From positions 3,732,501-3,796,500 of the forward strand of contig NZ_LT607750.1 in assembly GCF_900090235.1 (NCBI RefSeq): 64,000 nt of DNA, in the 5' to 3' direction. The stretch is from Micromonospora echinaurantiaca. Lineage in GTDB: Bacteria > Actinomycetota > Actinomycetes > Mycobacteriales > Micromonosporaceae. Position 1 is the first letter of the stretch; each line of letters opens with the position of its first letter. A program made the translations under genes and the position numbers. Below are positions 9,883 to 19,031 of the stretch, in pieces. The notes below the pieces were generated by a model. It was not told the DNA's origin, searched no databases, and saw nothing but the letters and a program-made list of their open reading frames with translations.

Positions 9883-10580
9883 GCGGGATCCTCGGCGGTT
9901 TCCGCGTTGTCCCTCTCGTCGGTTGCGCCCGCTGCCCGGGCCGCCTCAATGAAGTACCGCTCCATGCGCATGACCTCGTCCGAGCCGATCAGCGGAACGA
10001 TGGCGGGTGAGACGGTGAACAGGTAGTCCGCGTCCGGATCCGCCGTCAGCAGCTTCAAGTCGGTCACCGCGCGGATGGCCGAGTCCACACGGCGCTCGAA
10101 CCTGGCCTCGTCGCCATCGCCGTCCTCCCGGAACGGGCGCAGGAATTCGGCCACCTGGACTCTGGTGATCACGACTGGGTCGTCGGTCGCGTCCGTGTAC
10201 GTGTGCTCCTTGCGCAGGTGTATCAGCAGCAGGGACGCGTCACGGTGCAGCGGTTTGTCGCGGCGCAGCATCTTCGGCGCGTCCTCGGCCGGGTCCTGCC
10301 GCTTGAACGCCACCTCGTAGTCCCTATCCACGGTCAGGAGCAGGTACATGTCAGCGAGACGCTCACGGATCTCGTTCTCGTACGCCAGCACCGCCTCCCA
10401 CGCCCCTCGGTCGCGGCCGCGGGTGATGAATCGGTTGTTCAGCAGCGTCGCCAGCGCCCGACGCGCCGCGGTCGGCAGGCGCGACCCACCGAGGCCGTCC
10501 GGCTCGTCGCCCTCGAAGCCGTACTCGTCCGGGTCGTCGTCGGACGTCGAGTCGTCGAGGACATCGATGCCGTGGCTCAT
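9879..10580 (-). CDS. jetB: Wadjet protein JetB (DUF4194, MukE-like)
   Basis: JetB is the MukE-like winged-helix subunit that bridges the JetA kleisin and JetC heads. The 233-residue protein has an acidic N-terminal tail (about 30 residues), then the DUF4194 core with ALATLLNNRFITRG, a basic-acidic mid region (LRKEHTYTD) and a C-terminal DYLFTVSPAIVPLI motif. It overlaps jetA and jetC by four bases on each side, which fits fixed subunit ratios by translational coupling. Confidence 0.9.
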   Translation of the reverse strand: MSHGIDVLDDSTSDDDPDEYGFEGDEPDGLGGSRLPTAARRALATLLNNRFITRGRDRGAWEAVLAYENEIRERLADMYLLLTVDRDYEVAFKRQDPAEDAPKMLRRDKPLHRDASLLLIHLRKEHTYTDATDDPVVITRVQVAEFLRPFREDGDGDEARFERRVDSAIRAVTDLKLLTADPDADYLFTVSPAIVPLIGSDEVMRMERYFIEAARAAGATDERDNAETAEDPA

Positions 10581-12034
10581 GGCACCTCCTTGGTCGGCAC
10601 GGGCGCGTCGAAGACGAGGGCAGGCAGTGTGGCCATCAGTGCGGCGGCCCTGTCTCCGGACAGCCGCACCGTCTCGGCGAGGTTGATATCGACCTGCCCG
10701 TGCATGACGGCGAGGTCGAGCAGGCTCACCAGGGTGCCCAGGCGCTGGAACTCTGGCGCAGTGGCGTCGAACACCTCGGCACCGGTCACCACCGGTCGGC
10801 TGGCGAGCAGCCTGTTGATGGTTCGTCCGACGGCACGCGGGCTGGTGCCGGCGGCCAGCCGCAGGGCGGCTCGGTCCGCCGTGGGCAACGTGGTGCGCTG
10901 TTCGGTGACTTCGACGACGACTTCCTGAGGGCCGTGGTCACGCCAAAGCTGAGTTTGAGAGATGTCGGTGATGGCGAGGGGGCCGACGCCGAGCACGTCT
11001 TGGGGCACATACCGCTGGCCTGGCTCGGCCTGCACCCAGGTGCCGCCGGCGTGCAGAGCACGGTCGGCGAGGCTGAGCAGCCGCTGATGGCGGCCGTGGG
11101 CGACCCGTGTGAGAAACCGACGCAGCGACGCCGACCAGCGCACGTAGCTGCTTTGCACGTCCAGTTCCGCGGCGAGAAGGGTCGACAGCATGCCGTCGAG
11201 CTCTTCACGCTGCGCGGCCGTCACGTGCTCACGCGCGAACTCCTGGGCCAAGATCTGGTCAATGTCGGCGCGCAGCTGTTCGGTCTGCCGGGATGACAGC
11301 AGCCGAGAGAACCCGAGGTATGCCGTGCCCTGGCTCGTCTTCGACAGCAGGTCGTTCTCGCGAAGGTAGTCCTCGACCAGGTCCGCCTTGCGCGGTCCCT
11401 GCACCATCGCCCGCCGCGCGACCTCCTGGTGACGGTCCTCCACCATCGTGCGCAGCTGCCGGAAGTCGGCCGGCAACGACCGGGTCATGGCGAGGATCTC
11501 GCGCAGCTGCTGCTTCATCTCCTCCAGAGTCGCCAGCCGCACCCGGCCGGAAGCGATGTCCTGGCGCCTTTTGCGCAACTCGGCGATCTGCTGGTCGATG
11601 CGCCGCACTTGAACGTCCCGGTCCGGGTTCGTCATGTCGGCCAAGAGCCGCACGGCGTGGGTGATGGAGCCGAGACGGGCACCACTGACGGTCGTCTCCC
11701 CCTCGACAAGCTCACGAACGAACCGCAGCGCTCGTAGCGAGTAGGGCGATAAGCGATATCTCAGACGTCCGTTCAGCGTCTCAGTCTCCAGCCAGCGCTT
11801 CTCGACCCAGTCGCGGCAGTGTTCGGCCGGTGTGACGCTGCCCTGCCAGTCGGGGACCTGTTCGCGCGCCTCGGAAACCCGCTCGTGGAACCACTCTGCG
11901 GACACCGATCCGTCGATTTGGTCGAGATGCTCAGCGAACAGGGGCAGCACCCAGTCTCGTGAGTACGCCTTGAGCAGCGTCAGCGTCGGGTTCGAGTCCA
12001 GTGCTGCCCTGATCCGTTCGCCTGTGATCCCCAT
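10577..12034 (-). CDS. jetA: Wadjet protein JetA (DUF3375, MukF-like kleisin)
   Basis: JetA is the kleisin (MukF-like) subunit of the Wadjet condensin. The protein of about 485 residues opens with a winged-helix dimerisation region (NPTLTLLKAYSRDWVLPLF), passes through a helical middle (IDQQIAELRKRRQDIASG and neighbours) and ends in a C-terminal winged-helix domain, the order known for DUF3375 proteins. I preferred ATG 12034 to TTG 12055 because family members begin just before the ALDSNPTLTLL-type helix. It is the first gene of the jetABCD operon. No clear promoter was found upstream. Confidence 0.88.
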   Translation of the reverse strand: MGITGERIRAALDSNPTLTLLKAYSRDWVLPLFAEHLDQIDGSVSAEWFHERVSEAREQVPDWQGSVTPAEHCRDWVEKRWLETETLNGRLRYRLSPYSLRALRFVRELVEGETTVSGARLGSITHAVRLLADMTNPDRDVQVRRIDQQIAELRKRRQDIASGRVRLATLEEMKQQLREILAMTRSLPADFRQLRTMVEDRHQEVARRAMVQGPRKADLVEDYLRENDLLSKTSQGTAYLGFSRLLSSRQTEQLRADIDQILAQEFAREHVTAAQREELDGMLSTLLAAELDVQSSYVRWSASLRRFLTRVAHGRHQRLLSLADRALHAGGTWVQAEPGQRYVPQDVLGVGPLAITDISQTQLWRDHGPQEVVVEVTEQRTTLPTADRAALRLAAGTSPRAVGRTINRLLASRPVVTGAEVFDATAPEFQRLGTLVSLLDLAVMHGQVDINLAETVRLSGDRAAALMATLPALVFDAPVPTKEVP

Positions 12035-12325
12035 GACCACCAACCACGTCGACAACCCATGCCAGCACTGCCGAGTCTGCCGGAACCCACTGACAATGCC
12101 CAGACAGGTCGCGTCTCGAGAGTCAGAAGACCGTGCCGATGATCAATAGGTGGCTTCGTTCCGCAAGCGAGTTCATCAGCGTCAAGAAACTTGGACCCAA
12201 TCTCTCGCCATCAGAGCGGTAAGCCGAAGGACCACCGCAGGCACGCTCCGTGGGCGGTGCTGGCGCCGTCGCCAGCGGCTTCATTACGGTCCACCGCAGC
12301 CGTCGGTTCCAGATGATCGGCCGCA

Positions 12326-12448
12326 TACGGCGATCCCCGCGGTGCCGTGCCGCAGGTCGTGCAGCCGGACCGGCGGCAGATCCAGGTCCTTGACCAGCTT
12401 CGCAAAGCGACGAGTCAGCCCATCCGGACGCAGACGCCACGACAAGTG
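12326..12448 (-). pseudogene. Tyrosine integrase C-terminal remnant
   Basis: About forty codons encode the end of a tyrosine recombinase catalytic domain: DGLTRRFAKLVKDLDLPPVR followed by LHDLRHGTAG, which contains the catalytic H-x-x-R pair. The sequence on both sides does not continue the family, and the final His/Tyr part is missing. It is a scrap of an integrase, showing that another element once entered between the Wadjet genes and the XRE regulator. Confidence 0.6.
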
Positions 12449-12479
12449 GCATCCTCCCGGTGGCTCACGAGCCGGTGGG

Positions 12480-13316
12480 TTATGAGGACGAACACCCGCG
12501 CGATTCTTGGTCCGGTTCGTCGCCGCCAAGGTCTGGCCTAGACGCCATCAACTCCTGATAGACCAGTGGTGGCAAGAGGTGATCATCCTGATCATCTCCG
12601 GTCGCATGGCGGTGCCTGCCGCTTGGTGCGGTCTCCTTCAATGCCGCTGAGACACTTGGTGGCAGGTCGGGCAACTGGAATCCCTCAGACTTGATCAAGC
12701 CGCGATGCATGCGAAGGCGGTCGAGACTGTAAGCGAGTTCGGTGAGGAAGTCCGCCAGCGGGCCTCGGCTTAGACGAAGGTCATCCGAGGCGATCTCCCC
12801 AACGACGAGATGCTCCTGATCGGCCAACTGCTGGATCCGTCGTTGGATCTGTTGATGTTCCCTGACTAGAAGGCGGTGGATGTCGTAGAGCGTGATGGCT
12901 CGCCTGCTCTGTTGCCACATCGTGGCCGAGAAGCCCTGGTAGTTGAGTTCTACCGCACCGTGGATCCATCCGCGGACATGCCACGGTGTGGTTCGCGTTG
13001 CGGGCAGTACCTCGATATCGCGTTCACGTCCGACCGGTGCGATGAGCAGGACTGGGGGGACGTCAAGCGCGGCAGCCAAGATCAATAACTCAGCGACAGT
13101 GACGGTGTCGCGCCGGTTGTTCTCCAGGTTCGCAAGGACACTGCGGGGCAACTGATATCCGAGCTGAGCAGTTCTTCTCGCCAACTGGAGCGCAGTCATA
13201 CCGCGTTGCTCACGCCAGTACCGGACCTCGGCAGCAACCCTCCGGGCGAGCAGGACGGACCAGCCGGGCTCGGGTCGCTTCTCGCCTCGACCCGGCGTTT
13301 CGGGTGATGTAGTCAT
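12480..13316 (-). CDS. XRE-family transcriptional regulator
   Basis: The protein of 278 residues has an N-terminal helix-turn-helix of the Cro/CI (XRE) type at about residues 28-90: REQRGMTALQLARRTAQLGY, a recognition helix with PRSVLANLENNRRDTV, then VAELLILAAALDVPP. The rest is an uncharacterised helical domain without recognisable motifs. It reads towards the Wadjet operon and away from the MBL/E1 operon. It could control either defence system, which is inference from position only. Its 3' end overlaps the integrase scrap region slightly. Confidence 0.8.
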   Translation of the reverse strand: MTTSPETPGRGEKRPEPGWSVLLARRVAAEVRYWREQRGMTALQLARRTAQLGYQLPRSVLANLENNRRDTVTVAELLILAAALDVPPVLLIAPVGRERDIEVLPATRTTPWHVRGWIHGAVELNYQGFSATMWQQSRRAITLYDIHRLLVREHQQIQRRIQQLADQEHLVVGEIASDDLRLSRGPLADFLTELAYSLDRLRMHRGLIKSEGFQLPDLPPSVSAALKETAPSGRHRHATGDDQDDHLLPPLVYQELMASRPDLGGDEPDQESRGCSSS

Positions 13317-13351
13317 TCACGTCAATCAGGGCAGGCGGGACTTCTAGATCA

Positions 13352-13379
13352 ATTCTAGCACGCATCGGTGTCACCTCAA
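13352..13379 (-). promoter_or_regulatory. Candidate promoter of the XRE gene
   Basis: On the minus strand TTGAGG (13374-13379) and TAGAAT (13352-13357) are separated by 16 bases, close to the sigma-70/HrdB consensus. The start codon of the XRE gene lies about 36 bases downstream of the -10 box. Confidence 0.5.
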
Positions 13380-13953
13380 CAGAGGCGCGCAGAGCCGTGT
13401 GCTGCCATCTCACACCGACAGCCTAGAAGTGTCACCCTTCCTCACACGGAGTTGGCGGTCGCCAGGCACCTCGGGTACAGTCACACGGGCAACACCAGCC
13501 ACACTCGGCCGAGGGACGCCAGTTCGGCCGGCGAGTGGCAGGCCATCGAGGATTGCTCGCCAGCCGATGTCGGCGCGTCCAACCACCCATTCAGGGCCGC
13601 CGTCCGGGTCAAACCCTGTACCCACAACCCCTGGCGCTCGGAGCGGTGGCCCACCGGCCGCCTGCCGCTCTGGACCCTGTACACGTGCGGCATGAACGGA
13701 AGACCCCGCGCACCGAGATGCTTCCGACACCTCGGTACGGCGGGGCCCGAGCCCGCAGCCTAGGGCCTGCGGCGGGTTCCGCGCATCCGCAACGTGCCCT
13801 TTCTGCCGGTTTTCAACCCTGCCACGGCCTTTCTACGCCACCCGGACCCGGGCGGCGCGCCGTCGCTTGGGCACCGACGTCACATTGTGGAGACTTTATG
13901 CAGCTGTCCGTGTACGTGCTTCTACCAGGCCTGCCTCAGGACGAGGAGTATTA
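13380..13953. other. Divergent intergenic region, no gene seen
   Basis: This stretch separates the minus-strand XRE gene from the plus-strand MBL operon. Open frames exist on both strands but have shadow-like composition. It should hold the promoter of the MBL/E2-E1-JAB/patatin operon. GAGGAG at 13943-13948 is the ribosome binding site of the MBL gene. Confidence 0.45.
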
Positions 13954-15276
13954 GTGAGTACGGAACTTCCCGATCTGGGTGTGGTGTTCTGGCCGGTCGG
14001 CACAGGCGACAGTTCGACGGTGGTGGTCACCGACGAAGTGCTGATGCAGGTGGACCTGAACGACCGCGCGAAGGCGGATGACGACGACATCCCCGAGGTG
14101 CCAGTCGTTGACCTGCTGGTGGAGGCGTTGCCGACCGGTTCGGACGGTCGTCCGTTCCTGGCTGCGTTCGTGCTTACGCATGCAGACAAGGATCACTGCA
14201 GCGGGTTCGCCGACTTGCTGGACAAGGCGACGATCGGCGAGCTGTGGGCTACTCCGCGGATGTGGCGGGAGTACCTGGACGACGGCGATGACGCCGACCT
14301 GTGCGAGGACGCTAAGGCATTCCATGAGGAGGTCAAGCGCCGCGTCGAGGCGGTGAAGAAGGCGGTCGCCGACGGCGAGGAGATCGCTCTGGGCGACCGT
14401 GTCCTCGTGGTCGGCTACGACACCGACGAGCACAAGCACGCCTACCACGACCTCCCGGAGGAGTACCTTCTGAAGCCGGGGATCAGCGTCACCAAGATCA
14501 ATGGGGTCGATTACGCCGGCCGGTTCGAGGCCTTCATCCACGCGCCATTCAAGGACGACTGTGCCGCTGCGCGCAACGAGACGTCATTGTCACTGCAGGT
14601 CACACTCACCGAAGGTGGCGGTCAGGACGGCAAGGTGTTGCTGTTCGGTGACCTGGCATACGAGACGATCATGAAGATCTTCAAGTACAGCGAGGACCAC
14701 GATAGAGAGCAGTACCTGGAGTGGAATCTGCTGCTTGCTCCTCACCATTGCTCCAAGCGCGTGATGTACGTGCGTGAGGACGGTAAGGACGTCCTGAAAA
14801 CCGACATCCTCGAAGCCTTTGAGCGGCACGCCCGCGAAGGCTCGGTGGTCGTCGCGAGCAGCCACCCCATCCCGGCCGCGGACGTTGACGGCGCCAACCC
14901 ACCCCACAAGAAGGCGGCCGACCGGTACAAGGACTACTCCGACCGATTCATCTGCACGATGGAGTGGCCCTCCGTGGAGGACCCGTCGCCGGTCGTGCTC
15001 GGCATTGATGCGAACGGTGCCCAGATCGTCGAGGACGAGGTCGTCGAGCACTCCGCCAAGAGCGCGGACGTGGCGAAGGCCGCTGGCCGCAAGCGCGGGC
15101 GGCTGTCGGAGGTCGCGGCGGCGGCCACCGCAGCGGGCCGGTACGCCGGTGGCGTGGTGTCGGTCTCCGGGACAGCGGCCATGACCGGCTCCGAGCGGGT
15201 CCAGGCCGCCATCAAGGCCGACAGGGGCTCCGAGGCCGCGCCCACCACTGCCGTCGGGTTCGGGCGTGACCGCTGA
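13954..15276 (+). CDS. Metallo-beta-lactamase-fold hydrolase of an E1/E2/JAB operon
   Basis: The product of about 440 residues is a metallo-beta-lactamase-fold hydrolase. The metal-binding motif H-x-D-x-D-H is seen as THADKDH at residues 75-81, a second metal ligand candidate is Asp in LLFGDLAYE, and LLAPHHCSKR supplies a later His. The last 60 residues are Ala-rich and low in complexity. GTG 13954 is chosen because GAGGAG lies six bases upstream and the extension upstream is not protein-like. It overlaps the E2-E1-JAB gene by 11 bases. MBL-fold proteins are known neighbours of bacterial ubiquitin-like conjugation genes. Its substrate is unknown; nucleotide, nucleic acid or ester cleavage are all possible. 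Confidence 0.85.
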   Translation: MSTELPDLGVVFWPVGTGDSSTVVVTDEVLMQVDLNDRAKADDDDIPEVPVVDLLVEALPTGSDGRPFLAAFVLTHADKDHCSGFADLLDKATIGELWATPRMWREYLDDGDDADLCEDAKAFHEEVKRRVEAVKKAVADGEEIALGDRVLVVGYDTDEHKHAYHDLPEEYLLKPGISVTKINGVDYAGRFEAFIHAPFKDDCAAARNETSLSLQVTLTEGGGQDGKVLLFGDLAYETIMKIFKYSEDHDREQYLEWNLLLAPHHCSKRVMYVREDGKDVLKTDILEAFERHAREGSVVVASSHPIPAADVDGANPPHKKAADRYKDYSDRFICTMEWPSVEDPSPVVLGIDANGAQIVEDEVVEHSAKSADVAKAAGRKRGRLSEVAAAATAAGRYAGGVVSVSGTAAMTGSERVQAAIKADRGSEAAPTTAVGFGRDR

Positions 15277-17890
15277 CGGCGTCGACCTCGCCCGCCGTCA
15301 GCTCCTCGACCTGGTCGAGGTAGCTGGCGGCGCGGTCGAGGTGCTGGAGGAGTGGACGAACGTCCACGGGAACACCGCGTTCACTATCTCGCTCGACACC
15401 TCGGGGCTTGAGCACACGGCGACCGGAATTACGGTGCGCGATCGGGAGCGGTTCAAGGTCATCATCAATGACGGGTTCCCGTTCGTGCCCCCGAGTGTGT
15501 TCTCAGTCCACAAGCGCTGGGCCCGCACGCCCCACGTCCAGTGGGGAAGTTCCCTTTGCCTGTACGCCGCGCCGTCAGTCGAGTGGAGCCCGACAGACGG
15601 CATGCGCGGATTTATTGGCCGGCTGTCGAAGTGGGTCGAGAACGCGGCTGCCGGAACGCTGGACCCGGAGGGTCAGCCGCTACATCCGCCGGCTGTGTAC
15701 ACGAGTGCCGACGCTGGTCGGCTGCTAGTTCACCCGAACTTGGGCGACCGAGTGCCCTGGGCTGTGGATGGGTCCGGCAGGGAGGTCGGCACCCTGGTGG
15801 CCTGGTGCGCGGTGAACAGCCGACGCAAGCGGGTCGACGTCCTGGAGTGGGTCGACATGGATACGGCGGTAGCTCGGGCCGAGGGCGATGCCTTCGAGGT
15901 GTTCCACGGTGACCGACCCTTGATCGCTATCCCGGTTGTCTTGACGCCCGACGAGTTCGGATCCGAGTACCCCGAGGACGTGAAATCGCTCAGTGCCGGA
16001 CTGGCTGAGTCAGGCTACGACCGGGACGCTCTCTTGAACGACCTGGCGGCCTGTACGTACATCAACAGGAAGTTGCGGGCCCGGCAGATCGAGCAGGATG
16101 CGAGGGCAGCGGGAGACGCCTGGGACGAGACGACTGACGAGGAAGCGCCCCTGTTCACGGCGATGCTCGTCGGCACGCCGTCCCGGCGGGTGGACGGAGA
16201 CGTGCGCCTGGCCCACCTGGCCGCGTGGAAGCTGGACGCCCTGAGCGCGAAGGTCACCGACCTGTTCGCGCGGATCCGCGACCTGCGGGTATCTAGAGAG
16301 TCTGCCGAGCTTCAGGGCGAGGTCCGCGACCTGGCCTTCAGCCTGTTCGACTCCTCAGCGATCGCATGGATGCAGGTCATGGAAACGCGGCCGGAGGTAA
16401 CCCAACGCCGCGACCAGGGCACCCCGTCGAGCTGGCTTGCCGGCCGACGCGTCCTGGTGCTCGGGTCGGGCGCACTGGGGGCGCCGGTGTCGGAGTTCTG
16501 CGTCCGGGCTGGCGTGAAGGAATTGACCGTCGCCGACTACGCCGTAGTGAACCCCGGAATCCTGGTCCGGCAGCCGTACACCGACGCCGACATAGGCCTC
16601 GGGAAGGCCCGCGCGCTTGCACGCCGCCTGTCCGCCATCCGTGATGACCTTGATGTCACGCCGGCGCACGGGAACGTGCGGTCCGGGTTCTTCGCGCCGG
16701 ACCAGGACCTGGGCGTGTACGACCTGGTCATCGACGCGACAGCTGACGCGTCAGTTCGCTCCAACATCGAGTTAGCCCGGAAAGGCGCCGCCGTACGCCC
16801 ACCGTTGGTCACGATGGTCATCGGACACAACGCCGAACGCGGTCTGGTCACCACGAACCTGCCGGCGGCGACCGGCGCGGCGGCCGATACGTTCCGTAAG
16901 GTGTCACTCCTGGCCGCGTCGAAGGCGGCCGAGTGGGCCGACATAGGCGACGACCTGTTCCCAGCGACTCCGCGCACCAAGTTGTTCTTCCCCGAGCCCG
17001 GCTGCTCCTCGCCGACCTTTGTCGGCTCGGCAGCGCAGTCGGCCGCGCTCGCAGGCATGATGCTTCACGAAGCGCTGATGGTTCTCCACGCAGCTGACCG
17101 CGGCCACCGGGAGACGGTAGGCGACGAGCAGGTGTCCTTCGCCTCCGTCGTCCGGATGGGGGCGGCGGCCACGATCGGTACCTCGCGCGTGAGCTGGCCA
17201 GCCGACGTCGTGCAGACCGACGAATCAGGAGAGTTCGAAGTCCGGGTGAGCGTTACAGCGCTTGCTGAAGCTCGCGCCGAAGTCCAGCGGGGGGCTAGGG
17301 TTCGGGCACCGGAGATCGAGACCGGAGGGATGCTCCTCGGGGCGCTCGACGACGCGACCGGCATTGTGTACATCGACAAGGTCACGGGCCCGCCGCCGGA
17401 CAGTTACCTGTCCGCGACCTACTTCCACCACGGTGTTGAAGGCACGCAGGAACGCGTCAGCGCTGAGGTCAGGCGCACCGCGAACACCCGCGGGTTCGTC
17501 GGCTTCTGGCACAGCCATCCCTTCGGGCGCGCGCACCCGAGTCCGACGGATGAGCAGGGCATGGCATCGATCGTTGCCCCGGACGGGACCACTCGGCGGG
17601 CGTTGATGATGATCCTGGGCGGCGACGAGAGAAGCTGGAGTACTTGGCGCAACGGTGGGGCCGGAGCCCGACCCGATGTCTACCTCAGGGTCGTGCCGCG
17701 CTCGGACGGCCCGGTCATCAGCGGACATCCCGGGTACGTGGGTGGGTTAAATCTTCAGCAGCTCCCCGCCGGCTGGTACTTCCGCGGCGGATCCGGCAGA
17801 CCCGTGCGGGTGCGCCGTGGCGCTGAGCCGGTCGCAGGACCAATCGGTCGCCCTTCGCCTTGGTGGGCATGGCTCAGGAGGCGCCCGTGA
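15266..17890 (+). CDS. E2-E1-JAB triple-domain ubiquitin-like conjugation/deconjugation protein
   Basis: This 874-residue protein joins three activities. Residues about 1-150 form an E2 (UBC)-like domain with His90 and Cys98 in PHVQWGSSLCLY, the expected thioester cysteine. Residues about 390-620 form an E1/ThiF adenylation domain with the nucleotide loop GSGALG at 400-405 and a candidate catalytic Cys580 in PEPGCSSPTF. Residues about 660-830 form a JAB/JAMM metalloprotease with Glu685 (ETGGMLLG) and the complete H-x-H-P...S-x-x-D set at His749, His751, Ser759 and Asp762. In type II CBASS the same parts are Cap2 (E2-E1) and Cap3 (JAB). No ubiquitin-like protein or CD-NTase gene is seen nearby. 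It is coupled to genes on both sides. Confidence 0.9.
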   Translation: MTADGVDLARRQLLDLVEVAGGAVEVLEEWTNVHGNTAFTISLDTSGLEHTATGITVRDRERFKVIINDGFPFVPPSVFSVHKRWARTPHVQWGSSLCLYAAPSVEWSPTDGMRGFIGRLSKWVENAAAGTLDPEGQPLHPPAVYTSADAGRLLVHPNLGDRVPWAVDGSGREVGTLVAWCAVNSRRKRVDVLEWVDMDTAVARAEGDAFEVFHGDRPLIAIPVVLTPDEFGSEYPEDVKSLSAGLAESGYDRDALLNDLAACTYINRKLRARQIEQDARAAGDAWDETTDEEAPLFTAMLVGTPSRRVDGDVRLAHLAAWKLDALSAKVTDLFARIRDLRVSRESAELQGEVRDLAFSLFDSSAIAWMQVMETRPEVTQRRDQGTPSSWLAGRRVLVLGSGALGAPVSEFCVRAGVKELTVADYAVVNPGILVRQPYTDADIGLGKARALARRLSAIRDDLDVTPAHGNVRSGFFAPDQDLGVYDLVIDATADASVRSNIELARKGAAVRPPLVTMVIGHNAERGLVTTNLPAATGAAADTFRKVSLLAASKAAEWADIGDDLFPATPRTKLFFPEPGCSSPTFVGSAAQSAALAGMMLHEALMVLHAADRGHRETVGDEQVSFASVVRMGAAATIGTSRVSWPADVVQTDESGEFEVRVSVTALAEARAEVQRGARVRAPEIETGGMLLGALDDATGIVYIDKVTGPPPDSYLSATYFHHGVEGTQERVSAEVRRTANTRGFVGFWHSHPFGRAHPSPTDEQGMASIVAPDGTTRRALMMILGGDERSWSTWRNGGAGARPDVYLRVVPRSDGPVISGHPGYVGGLNLQQLPAGWYFRGGSGRPVRVRRGAEPVAGPIGRPSPWWAWLRRRP

Positions 17891-18984
17891 GCACAGCGAC
17901 CGAGCGCCCAAGTGTCGGACTGGCGCTCTCGGGCGGGGGATTTCGTGCCACCGCATTCGGACTTGGAGCGCTACGAGCGCTGCACGACCGCGGAGTCCTG
18001 CCCGACGTGCGAGTCGTCTCAGGAATCAGCGGCGGCAGCCTGCTGACGGCCATGTGGGCCTACGGACCCGAGGACTTTGGGGAATTCGACTCAACCGTCA
18101 CCGACCTCCTCGGCCGCGGCCTGCAGATGGAACTCATCAAGCGCACCTTCACGCCGGGCAGAACGATGACCAACATCCTGAGCGCCACGTCCGCGGCACT
18201 GCCCGGCGGAAAGAACCGCCCTCGCCAGAGCAGCAGAACCGAAGCACTCGTCGATGCGCTAGCCTCCCGGGCCTTCGGCGTCAAGGAAATGGCCCAGGTC
18301 ACCCACCCCAAGTTGAGCACCGTCATCTCAGCAACTGATCTGTCAACCGGCAATGCCGTGCGATTCGGCAGCGACGTCTCGTCCTGTTCACCACACGGCA
18401 CCATCATCGAACCAGTACCAGTCGCAGACGCAGTGGCCGCCTCAGCCGCGTTCCCGGTCCTCTTACCCCAACTGAACCGCACCTACACCTTCACTCGGAC
18501 CGACGGCACCCAGCACATCAAAACGATGTCGATGACCGACGGAGGCGTCTACGACAACCTCGGCATCAGTCCGCTACTCCCAGGACGATCAAGGCAACAC
18601 ACCAGTCACGTGTACGACCTCGACTACATAATCGCGGTTGACGCCGGCCCAGGCCGGACGGCGCCTCGGGCACCAAACTTCATGCTGGGCAGACTCAAGC
18701 GGAGCTTCGAGATTGCTCACACGCGCAATCAGGACGGTTCCCGCGCTCGGGTCCATGAACTGGCAGCAGCCGGTCACGTGAAGGGATTCGTGTACTCCTA
18801 CCTCGGGATGCGTGACAGCCGCCTACCAATCCCGATCGCAGACCTCGTCGAGCGCGAGCAGGTAGCCGCATACCCGACCAACTTTGCCCGGATGGCACCT
18901 GCAGACCTGCAGGCCGTAGCCATCCGTGGCGAGCAACTCACGCGCACCCTTATCGAGTTCTACTGCCCTCAGCTCGGGGCTTAA
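17887..18984 (+). CDS. Patatin-like phospholipase, candidate defence effector
   Basis: The protein of 365 residues is a patatin-type lipase expected to cut membrane phospholipids. It shows the oxyanion loop GGGFRAT (residues 16-22), the nucleophile elbow G-I-S-G-G with Ser48, and the catalytic aspartate in TDGG (Asp218). All catalytic parts are present. GTG 17887 overlaps the stop of the E2-E1-JAB gene (GTGA) and has AGGAGG at 17876-17881; an in-frame ATG at 17869 is less likely. Patatins of this type (CapV) are effectors in CBASS, where membrane damage stops phage growth. Here it is last in the operon and probably the toxic arm, which is inference from context. Confidence 0.88.
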   Translation: MSTATERPSVGLALSGGGFRATAFGLGALRALHDRGVLPDVRVVSGISGGSLLTAMWAYGPEDFGEFDSTVTDLLGRGLQMELIKRTFTPGRTMTNILSATSAALPGGKNRPRQSSRTEALVDALASRAFGVKEMAQVTHPKLSTVISATDLSTGNAVRFGSDVSSCSPHGTIIEPVPVADAVAASAAFPVLLPQLNRTYTFTRTDGTQHIKTMSMTDGGVYDNLGISPLLPGRSRQHTSHVYDLDYIIAVDAGPGRTAPRAPNFMLGRLKRSFEIAHTRNQDGSRARVHELAAAGHVKGFVYSYLGMRDSRLPIPIADLVEREQVAAYPTNFARMAPADLQAVAIRGEQLTRTLIEFYCPQLGA

Positions 18985-19031
18985 ATAGTCAACGATTCGC
19001 TTGCCCAGGGTTCCTTCATCCTGATCGAGCT

